A stretch of 64,000 nucleotides of DNA from Liolophura sinensis. Lineage: Eukaryota > Mollusca > Polyplacophora > Chitonida > Chitonidae. The stretch covers positions 82,504,644 through 82,568,643 of the forward strand of contig NC_088295.1 in the NCBI RefSeq assembly GCF_032854445.1. Direction: 5' to 3'. Made by a program: the position numbers and the translations under genes. Within the stretch, counting starts at the first letter, position 1; the number at the start of each line of letters is the position of its first letter. This document shows positions 47,401 through 59,400 of this stretch, piece after piece. The notes beneath the pieces were generated by a model, which was given only the letters and a program-made list of their open reading frames with translations, was not told where the DNA came from and made no database searches.

Positions 47401-50400
47401 TAATATGCTGCAAAGTATATCATCAAAGAGAAATATGTATATAAGCATTCATACCTATGTAACTGGAAAGTGCCATCGTCTACTTTCTTCTGATAGAACT
47501 CTTCAATGGTCATGGTGGGCACAGCAGGGTAACCTAACCCAAACACCTCCTTCTGCATATTGTTCTTGGTTAGAATGAACGGTCGGAAAGGCTGTAAAGC
47601 AAACAGATTTTATTCCACACTACAGAACGTTTTCATCACCATAACAGATTACTTTTTTCGGATTTATTTAAGACTACATGTATTTACTGAACTAATAACT
47701 ATTACTTAACAAAAATGGGGCAAAATGAAAACAGTGTATGAATATCGGCTTCATTTGAAGACTTGTAAACATTCACCTGTGTGCTAATTCCGTTTTATGA
47801 TTTATATGTACTGAGTGTGTAGGTCTATTTGTTACACTGGTGTGTACTGAGTGTGTAGGTCTATTTGCTAAACTGGTGTGTACTGAATGTGTAGGTTTAT
47901 TTGTTACATTGTTGTGTACTGAGTGTGTAGGTTTATTTGTTACACTTGTGTTTATGGAGTGTGTAGGTTTATTTGTTACACTGGTGTGTACTGAGTGCAT
48001 AGATTTATTTGATGCACTGGTGTGTACTGAATGTTTAGTTTTATTTGTTGCACTAGTGTTTACGGAGTGTGTAGGTTTATTTGTTACACTGGTGTGTACT
48101 GAGAGTGTAGGTTTATTTGTTACACTGGTGTGTACTGAGTGCATAGATTTATTTGATACACTGGTGCGTACTGAATGTTTCGTTTTATTTGTTACACTTG
48201 TGTGTACTGAGTGTGTGGGTCTATTTGTTATACTGGTGTGTACTGACTGTGTAGGTCTATTTGTTATACTGGTCTGTACTGAGCATGTAGGTTTATTTGT
48301 TATACTGGTGTGTGCTGAATGTGTAGGTTTATTTGTTACACTGGTGTGTAGGTCTATTTGTCACACTGGTGGTACTGAGTGTGTAGGTCCATTTGTTACA
48401 CTGGGGTGTACTGAGTACGTAGGTCTATTTGTTACACTGGGGTGTACTGAGTGTGTAGGTCTATTTGTTACATGGGTGTGTATTGAGTGTCTAGGTTTAT
48501 ATGTTAGGCTGGTGTGTACTGAGCCTATTTGCTACACTGGTGTGTAATAAGTGTGTAGGTCTATTTGTTATACAGGTGTATACTGCATGTATAAGTATAT
48601 TTGCTATACTGGTGTGTGTAGGTCTATTTGTTACACTGATGTGTACTGATGGCCTATTTGCTACACTGGTGTGTAATAAGTGTCTAGGTCTATTTGTTAT
48701 ACAGGTGTATACTGCATGTATAAGTATATTTGCTATACTGGTGTGTGTAGGTCTATTTGTTACACTGATGTGTACTGATGGTGTAGGTCTATTTGTTACG
48801 CTGGTGTGTGCTGAGTATGTAGGCCTATTTGTTACACTGGTGTGTACTGAGTGTAGGCCCATTTGTTATCCTGGTGTGTACTGATTGTGTAGATTATTTT
48901 GTTACACTGGTGTGTACTGAGTGTGAACGTCTATTTGTTACACTGATGTGTACTGAGTGTGTGGGTCTATTTGTTATACTGATGTGTACTGAGAGTGTAG
49001 GTCTATTTGTTACACTTGTGTGTGCTGAGTGAGTAGGTCTGTTTGTTATACTGGTGTGTACTGAGTCCAGGCCCATTTGTTACACTGGTGTGTACTGATT
49101 GTGTAGGTTTATTTGTTACACTGGTGTGAATGTCTATTTGTTACACTGATGTGTACTGAGTGTGTGGGTCTATTTGTTATACTGGTGTGTACTGACTGTG
49201 TAGGTCTATTTGTTATACTGGTCTGTACTGAGTGTGTAGGTCTATTTGTTACACTGGAGTGTACTGAGTGAGTAGGTCTATTTGTTATACTGGTGTGTAA
49301 GTTTGTTTGTTATACTGGTGTGTACTGAGTGTTTGTCTTCTTTGCTATATTGGTGCTGACTGTCATGACTGTTTCTTGGATTGATGAGTACGGAGAGTGT
49401 AGGTTTCATTGTTTGGTGTTAATTGAATGTGTACATTTCTTTGATTGGTGAGTAGGTTTCTTCTTCGTTTATTTGGTGCTTACTGAGTGTCTTCATTCTT
49501 TTGATTGATGTTTGATTAATATGTAGCTTTCTTCAGTTAATTAATGTGTTTATTGAGCATATAGTTTTCTTTCTTTCATTAGTGTTAACTCAGTGGGCAG
49601 GTTTCTTTCTTTGATCAGAGTTTATTGAGTGTGTAGGTCTTTTCCGTTGGTCAGTGTTTACCAAGTGTGTTGGTTTCTGTCTTGATCAGCTGTTACGTAG
49701 TGTGAGTTTCCACCTTTCATAATTTTTAACTGAATGTGCAGGTTTGTTCTGTTGATCAGTGTTTACCAAGTGTGTGTGTTTCTGTCTTTGATCAGTGTTT
49801 ACCTAGTGTGTGTGTGTTTCTGTCTTTGATCAGTGTATCTACATGCTCAAGTACTTGTTTGGGGGGTTTGTCCACTTCTTTGATTGATGTATAGTGAATG
49901 TGGAAGTGAATCTACAAGCTCATGTACCTCTATGGGGGGATTGTCCACATCTCAGATTGATGTATACTGAATGTGTAAGTGAGTCTACATGCTAATGTAC
50001 CTGTATGAGGGGTTTGTCCACTTCTCTGAATGATGTATACTGAATGTGTAAGTGAATCTACATGCTAATGTACCTGTATGAGAGGTTTGTCCACTTCTCT
50101 GAATGATGTATAGTGAATGCGTAACTGAATCTACATGCTCATATACCTGTATGGGGGGTTTGTCCACTTCTCTGATTGATGTATAATGAATGTGTAAGTG
50201 AGTCTACATGCTAATGTACCTGTATGAGGGGTTTGTCCACTTCTCTGATTGATGTATAGTGAATGTGGAAGTGTATCTACATGCTAATGTACCTGTATGA
50301 GGGGTTTGTCCCCTTCTCTGATTTATGTATAGTGAATGTGTAAGTGAATCTACATGCTAATGTACCTGTATGGTGGGTTTGCCCACTTCTCTGATTGATG

Positions 50401-53400
50401 TATAATGAATGTGTAAGTGAGTCTACATGCTCATGTACCTCTATGGGGGGATTGTCCACTTCTCTGATTGATGTATACGGAATGTGTAAGTGAGTCTACA
50501 TGCTAATGTACCTGTGTGGGGGGTTTGTCCACTTCTCTGAATGATGTATAGTGAATGTGTAAGTGAGTCTACATGCTAATGTACCTGTATGAGGGGTTTG
50601 TCCACTTCTCTGATTTATGTATAGTGAATGTGGAAGTGTATCTACATGCTAATGTACCTGTATGAGGGGTTTGTCCACTTCTCTGAATGAGGGATTTGTC
50701 CACTTCTCTGATTGATGTATACTGAATGTGTAAGTGAGTCTACATGCTAATGTACCTGTGTGGGGGGTTTGTCCACTTCTCTGATTGATGTATAGTGAAT
50801 GTGGAAGTGAATCTACATGCTAATGTACCTGTATGAGGGGTTTGTCCACTTCTCTGTATGAGGGGTTTGTCCACTTCTCTGATTGATGTATAGTGAATGT
50901 GTAAGTGAATCTACATGTTAATGTACCTGTATGAGGGGTTTGTCCACTTCTCTGATTGATGTATAGTGAATGTGAATCTACATGCTAATGTACCTGTATG
51001 AGGGGTTTGTCCACTTCTCTGAATGATGTATACAGAATGTGTAAGTGAATCTACATGCTAATGTACATGTATGAGGGGTTTGTCCACTTCTCTGATTGAT
51101 GTATAGTGAATGTGTAAGTGAATCTACATGCTAATGTACCTGTATGGGGGGTTTGTCCACTTCTTTAATTGATGTATAGTGAATGTGTAAGTGAATCTAC
51201 ATGCTAATGTACCTGTACGAGGGGTTTGTCCACTTCTTTGATTCATGTATAGTGAATGTGTAAGTGAATCTACATGCTAATGTACCTGTATGGGGGGTTT
51301 GTCCACTTCTTTAATTGATGTATAGTGAATGTGTAAGTGAATCTACATGCTAATGTACCTGTACGAGGGGTTTGTCCACTCCTTTGATTCATGTATAGTG
51401 AATGTGTAAGTGAATCTACATGCTAATGTACCCGTATGGGGGGTTTGTCCACTTCTCTGATTTATGTATAGTGAATGTGTAAGAATCTACATGCTCATGT
51501 ACCTGTACGAAGGGGGGCGGGGAAGGGGGGCGGGGAAGGGGGGCGGGGAAGGGGGGCGTGAATTGTCCACTTCTCTAATTTACTCTGATTTATGCATAGT
51601 GAATGTGTAAGTGAATCTACATGCTAATGTACCTGTGTGGGGGGTTTGTCCACTTCTTTGATTGATGTATAGTGAATGTGGAAGTGAGTCTACATGCTAA
51701 TGTACCTGTGTGGGGGGTTTGTCCACTTCTCTGAATGATGTATAGTGAATGTGTAAGTGAGTCTACATGCTAATGTACCTGTATGAGGGGTTTGTCCACT
51801 TCTCTGATTTATGTATAGTGAATGTGGAAGTGTATCTACATGCTAATGTACCTGTATGAGGGGTTTGTCCACTTCTCTGAATGAGGGATTTGTCCACTTC
51901 TCTGATTGATGTATACTGAATGTGTAAGTAAGTCTACATGCTAATGTACCTGTGTGGGGGGTTTGTCCACTTCTCTGATTGATGTATAGTGAATGTGGAA
52001 GTGAATCTACATGCTAATGTACCTGTATGAGGGGTTTGTCCACTTCTCTGTATGAGGGGTTTGTCCACTTCTCTGATTGATGTATAGTGAATGTGTAAGT
52101 GAATCTACATGTTAATGTACCTGTATGAGGGGTTTGTCCACTTCTCTGATTGATGTATAGTGAATGTGAATCTACATGCTAATGTACCTGTATGAGGGGT
52201 TTGTCCACTTCTCTGAATGATGTATACTGAATGTGTAAGTGAATCTACATGCTAATGTACATGTATGAGGGGTTTGTCCACTTCTCTGATTGATGTATAG
52301 TGAATGTGTCAGTGAATCTACATGCTAATGTACCTGTATGGGGGGTTTGTCCTCTTCTTTAATTGATGTATAGTGAATGTGTAAGTGAATCTACATGCTA
52401 ATGTACCTGTACGAGGGGTTTGTCCACTTCTTTGATTCATGTATAGTGAATGTGTAAGTGAATCTACATGCTAATGTACCTGTATGGGGGGTTTGTCCAC
52501 TTCTTTAATTCATGTATAGTGAATGTGTAAGTGAATCTACATGCTAATGTACCCGTATGGGGGGTTTGTCCACTTCTCTGATTTATGTATAGTGAATGTG
52601 TAAGAATCTACATGCTCATGTACCTGTACGAAGCGGGGTGGGGAGGGGGGGGCGTGAATTGTCCACTTCTCTAATTTACTCTGATTTATGCATAGTGAAT
52701 GTGTAAGTGAATCTACATGCTAATGTACCTGTGTGGGGGGTTTGTCCACTTCTTTGATTGATGTATAGTGAATGTGGAAGTGAATCTACATGCTCATATA
52801 CCTGTATGGGGGGTTTGTCCACTTCTCTGAATGATGTTTAATGAATGTGTAAGTGAGTCTACATGCTAATGTATCTGTATGAGGGGTTTGTCCACTTCTT
52901 TGATTGATGTATAGTGAATGTGGAAGTGTATCTACATGCTCATGTACCTGTATGGGGGGTTTGTCCACTTCTCTGAATGATGTATAGTGAATGTGTAAGT
53001 GAGTCTACAAGCTGATGTACCTGTGTGGGGGTTTGTCCACTTCTCTGATTGATGTATAATGAATGTGTTAAGAGAATTAACATGCTAATGTACCTGTACG
53101 GTGGGGGGGAATTGTCCACTTCTCTAATTTACTCTGATTTAAGCATAGTGAATGTGTAAGTGAATCTACATGCTAATGTACCAGTATGGGGGGTTTGTCC
53201 ACTTCTTTCATTGATGTGTACTGAATGTGTAAGTGAGTCTACATGCTAATGTACCCGTATGGGGGTTGGGGGGTTTGTCCACTTCTCTGATTGATGTATA
53301 GTGAAAGTGTAAGAATCTACATGCTCATGTACCTGTACGGTGGGGGAGGGGGGGGGGGGAATTGTCCACTTCTCTAATTTACTCTGATTTAAGCATAGTG

Positions 53401-56400
53401 AATGTGGAAGTGAATCTACATGCTAATGTACCAGTATGGGGGGTTTGTCCACTTCTTTAATTGATGTATAGTGAAAGTGTAAGAATCTACATGCTCATGT
53501 ACCTGTACGGTGGGGGAGGGGGGGGGGGGAATTGTCCACTTCTCTAATTTACTCTGATTTAAGCATAGTGAATGTGGAAGTGAATCTACATGCTAATGTA
53601 CCTGTATGAGGGGTTTGTCCACTTCTCTGTATGAGGGGTTTGTCCACTTCTCTGATTGATGTATAGTGAATGTGGAAGTGAATCTACATGTTAATGTACC
53701 TGTGTGGGGGGTTTGTCCACTTCTCTGATTGATGTATAGTGAATGTGGAAGTGAATCTACATGCTAATGTACCTGTATGAGGGGTTTGTCCACTTCTTCG
53801 ATTGATGTATAGTGAATGTGTAAGTGAATCTACATGCTCATGTACCTGTATGGGGGGGTTTGTCCACTTCTCTGATTGATGTATACTGAATGTGTAAGTA
53901 AATCTACATGCTAATGTACCAGTATGAGGGGCTTGTCCACTTCTCTGAATGATGTATAGTGAATGTGGAAGTGAATCTACATGCTAATGTACCTGTATGG
54001 GGGGTTTGTCCACTTCTCTGATTGATGTATAGTGAATGTGGAAGTGAATCTACATGCTAATGTACCTGTATGGGGGGTTTGTCCACTTCTCTGATTGATG
54101 TATAGTGAATGTGGAAGTGAATCTACATGCTAATGTACCTGTATGGGGGGTTTGTCCACTTCTCTGATTGATGTATAGCAAATGTGTAAGTGAATCTACA
54201 TGCTCATGTACCTGAATGGGGGGTTTGTCCACTTCTCTGATTGATGTATACTGAATGTGTAAGTGAATCTACATGTTAATGTACCTGTATGGGGGGTTTG
54301 TCCACTTCTCTGATTGATGTATACTGAATGTGTAAGTGCATCTACATGCTCATGTACCTGTTTGAGGGGTTTGTCCACTTCTTTTTTCGCAGAAGCCTCA
54401 CCAATTTTTAACTTGGCCATATGCTCCAGAATAGGCAATTCATCTGCATTAAATACAGAGAAGAAGGATATGTAAAGTTATAAAACATTACTGAATAAAG
54501 TGTCACAAAACAACCAAATAAATTAATAAATACATATCAAACAAGTACCCACCACTTTTTTACATGAATATGACTCCACCCAATTGTAAAAGGAAGTGGT
54601 CCAAATAGTTTTTTTAATTTTCCGGACATTTAAGAATAAGCAAGGATAATGTTCATGCAACAACATGAACATATAGGTAGACATACATGTACGAGTTTGT
54701 TGACTTCAGTTTTTAACAGAGGAGATATCATATGATGTATTCTACCATGCAAAATAAGCAGGTGAACGCTGTAAATGTCTCCATTATGTGGGCAAAAGCT
54801 AAGGGAGTTCTTTAATTTTAGAGTACAATGCACTGCTACTTAAATAGTTTGTTTATCATTTATTGTAAATGCTGGGAAGACATTTATTGTAAATGCTGTG
54901 CAGACAAAATTATTGTCATTGTCTTTCGATGTTAAATCAACAGATACATGTACAGTTCATGTGTTAACACCATATTGACTCAAATCAAGGGGAATAAGTC
55001 AGAAAACATTATATTATTATATCACATATATTATATTTTATACATCAACGTAGATATGTGTGTATACTTTGGGTTTTACGCTGTACTCAACAACAACGAA
55101 GACTCATTAGGCCTGTGTACATATACTATATGTATATGCGTCTTATGGTGGCAGGGCGAGTCCATTCTGCCGAAGTGCTGCTGCCACTGAAGTATTATGG
55201 TGAATACACAAGACATGACACCCCAACCAGAAACATTATACTGACACCTGGCCAACCAGTCCTGTTTCCTAGCTCTAAAGTTTCAGTGTCAAGTGGGGTG
55301 TCATGTTTAAAGCCTTCAGTATGACCTGACCTTGTATATATCAACATGGACAAGCACAAAAACAATGGTACTTGTCGGTACATGGTACACGTGTATTGTG
55401 ACTCTTTCCACTACCTCACTGACCTTTAATACTGGTCAGTTCCTCAACACTTGTATGTACCCATTGCGTCAACAGTGTCATGTAATACTCCCTCTGAAAC
55501 AAAATAACAGAACTCCTCATTTTACTTATTTGATTGGTGTTTTATGTCATTCTCAAGAATATTTCACTTATACGACAGCGGCCAGCATTATGGTGGGAGG
55601 AAACTGGTCAGAGCCAGGGGGAAACCGACAACCATCTGCAGGTTGCTGGCAGACCAGATCTCCTCATTGTAATTATTTAAAAATGCTGAACTCTAATTGA
55701 ATGCATATTTATATCCTATTCCATCACCTAACACATTTTTCTGTATTACACAATTGAAAGGTTCCACTAAGAAATATATCATTACAATCACCTTCATAGA
55801 ATGTGACAGATGAGAACATTGTGTTTCTGTAAATTGTTTCCTTGGTAGTTAAAAAGTCACACATTTCGTTTGAGTCTGATTGATTCATACACCTCATCAC
55901 CTTTTCAGAAAAAATTAAGTCTTGTTATCAAACTTATCATTAAGACATTTTTTGATTTATGTGCTTCTGAAAACGTACCTTTCATATCAAACTTAATACT
56001 ATATTCCATGATTTCTGTATTAAACCAAATTTATGCTTTAACAAATAAAATTGAAAGACCCTTATAAACTTAATCCTACTTGACACTCGAAAAAGTAACG
56101 TACAGCAAACTCACAATATAAAAAGATGAAACTGAAATTTCTGTGAAAAGTTTTGATTGTATTTCTGACATTATCAATACAAATGTCTGTATCAAATACC
56201 TTTACTTCTTCATCAACATGACTTTGTTTTACAGCTTCACTTAATTCTTTGAGCCGAGTTGTTGTGGCTTGTTTTTCTTTATACCGCCTAATTTTTTCCT
56301 CTCTTTCTCGTTTCATTGCATTCAGATCAGGTGGTCTGCTGTGAAAAAACAAAATAGTACAGTGGAAACATGTTCTAACAGCATGTTGCAGAGTTCAATT

Positions 56401-59400
56401 CATACACAACTCTTAATTTTCGGGCAAGTAATTAATGTGAAATACATACACGTTTTCCATTACCTTGAATAAATTATTATTCATCGTGTAAGACTACTCC
56501 AACAATAATGCTGTAGAAGCACCATTACCTTGATGGTTTTGCAGAGTTGTCTCCCTGTGCTGGATCTTCTGATTCCTCCAGGTTAGGAATCAGTCTCTGG
56601 CAGACTGAGTAAGACTGGCACAAGTGCAAGAAATCTTTGATATAATGCTGTCAGAAATGAGAAAAAGGATACAGTTAGAGAAAACAAAACAAAACAAAAC
56701 AAGCATGTCAACTGTGAGAATCATGCAATTCATTGTGTAATAAATTAAACTTTCTTCAACAAAAAAGGCACCGTTTTCTTTAAATATTGTTTGTTTGCTT
56801 ATACACATCATTTCTAAGCATACTCATGATTCTGAGTATGTCAAGTTGGTAATACACCGTAGTGGAATGGCCCCAATAGCACTATACTTTACAGTGCTGC
56901 CTCACTGAAAAACACATGGCATGTTGTTTGAACCAGCTACAGAGTTCTGGCATTGGATACCAAACTAAACATACATGTATGCTTCAACACTTGCAGTCTG
57001 AGTCAAGCCACAGGAAACAATGGTTGCCAAGTTGTTTTTATTAATATAAAGCAAATGCATACGGGTATACTAATGTTTACACATATACTAATTCAATGAC
57101 TCACCTCCCCTAGCTTGACTACATTTATCCTGTCTTCTGATGTGTTTTTCAGAGTAAAATATCCTAAATAGGCTGAAAGAAGCATATACCTAAATGAAAA
57201 ATAAAGAACAAAATTATGAAAATGTAATTAGAGATGTTAAGTATATAATACATGTACTTTCATGCATGGTTTGATTTATTGCTTACTTGCATATTCCATA
57301 TTCAAGTTGTTGATATTTTACATTCAGATCAAAAGATATCATCCATATGTATATCCTGTTGTGCAATTATGGTACCAGTTTACCTAAAAGCTGACACTCG
57401 GGACCTACATGTTACATATGATACATATACAGCATGCATACATAGAAGGTAACACAGATTAGCTCATCCAGCCATGCTACATTGACTTGGTATGTATATC
57501 CTGTCTCGCACTGATGTCTGCCAATGTTTCATGCCACCACCTACCTTGCCGGCAACTAGCAGATATTGGTTTGACTTGTTCGAAGTTTAAACCTCTGGAT
57601 TAGGCCTACTGTTAATTTATTTATTTATTTGATTGGTGTTTTACGCCGTACTCAAGAATATTTCACTTATATGATGGCGACCAGCATTATGGTGGGAGGA
57701 AACCGGGCAAAGCCCAGGGGAAACCCACGACCATCCGCAGGTTTTGACAGACTTACGGCCGGAGAGGAAGCCAGCATGAGCTGGACTTGAACTCACAGTG
57801 ACCGCACTGGTGAGAGACTCCTGGGTCATTACGCTGTGCTAGTGGCCTACCGTTACATGATGGTTTACCAAAGCAGACTTTGAAATGTCTACATGCTGAA
57901 TGACATGGGGAATCAGTGTATGCCATATATGAGGATGTAAGGATGGTTCTGAGTTGTGTGAAATTGTACACAAAGAACAGCTAGGCAGCCATCCAGAGCT
58001 CTACATACATAGAAGTATAAATAGCCCTGTCTGACTGAGCTAGGCACAGATACCCTCATGACCTGTGTCTGTTACAACTACTCTCATTTGGGTAATGTAA
58101 ATGGTTTACTTGTAAGAGACAAAACATCACAAAACTATATCACATTAGTGTGATTCGTGAAATAGTGATTCTAGCAAAAAGGTTTCTGCATGAAAGTGGA
58201 AAAGTAACAAAGTTGTCACACTTGACCTGATTTCATTCGTGGATACTTCTTCAATGTCTTCGTTGTCACTAAACAGTCGCAGTTTGTTGACCATAAAAAT
58301 AGCCCTCTGACACAAACCTATTGCATTTTTTACTTTGGACTGAAACAGTAAAAGTTAAACATTAATTTACCACAAAATACAGACACAATCTATGATTAAC
58401 AGTTCACTGGTCAACTAGCATAAATAGGCATTACAGTAAAATAGTTAAATCCTGCTTTCGGTGCCTAGATTTAACTCCTACCATTTCTTCCCTTGTTGGG
58501 ACATGAAGAGTCATCAGTGTATGGTCCATAAACTCAGAAGCTCATGCATAAAGAATCACTATGAACACACTGACTTCCACGGCTAGTGAACTATGCAACT
58601 CTTACCTTAGAAAGTAAACTGTCAAAGTGTAGTGTAAAGTGATACCTGCTTACTGATTTGTGCAGAAAACAAGAGGCATAATTGAAATAGATTGCTTGGG
58701 GTTTAACGTCGTTCTCAACAATTTTTCAGTCATATGACGACGAAGGAATCATTAGGGTGCATGTACGTGTAATGTGCCTCCTTGTTGCAGGACGGATTTC
58801 CACCGCTCTTTTATTTAGTGCTGCCTCACTGAGACGACTTACCGAAGGCAAGCAAGCCGCCCCGCCCGAGCCATTATACTGATACGGGTCAACCAGTCGT
58901 TGCACTATCCCCTTCATGCTGAACGCCAAGCGAGGAAGTTACAACTTCCTCTTTGAAAGTCTTAGGTGTGACTCGATCAAGGATTGATCCTGGATCTACC
59001 GGTCCCCGAACAGACGCTCTACCAACTGTGCTATCCGGGCCGGTCTAATTGAAATAGAAAAAACTAATGCGGGACCATGCATCTTTCACCAAAAATAGAA
59101 TAATCTCCATTATACTTATGCATGTAGCTGTAAAATAAAGAAAAACAGCAATAAAAATATATGACCCCTAGAATAGTTTGCCATTTTTGATTCTGGCATA
59201 CTCTTGTCCATATTTACACACCAAGGGGTGGAGAAGACAAGTTGGGTAAGACAGCTCTTCTAAATGTCCAATTCCATTCTACTTTAACACATCCTTATTA
59301 CTGTAAAAAATGTATCTAAAAGTGCATCACATGAAATTCTGTATCTTCTGTAATTCTGTATGCACGGGTATAGACTCCCGACTTTCAATATGAAATTAGC

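Noticed and set aside
47840-48547. A 235-codon plus-strand frame of repeated Cys-Thr-Glu-Cys-Val-Gly-type units
   Set aside because: It is a 36-bp minisatellite (array B) read in phase; the other strand is open too. It lies in an IGBP1 intron and has no start context or conserved domain.
58976-59046. A tRNA gene on the minus strand
   Set aside because: A-box and B-box-like sequences are present, but the fold is incomplete and the segment is the head of a SINE with a target duplication. The same holds at 37650-37721 and 40785-40852.
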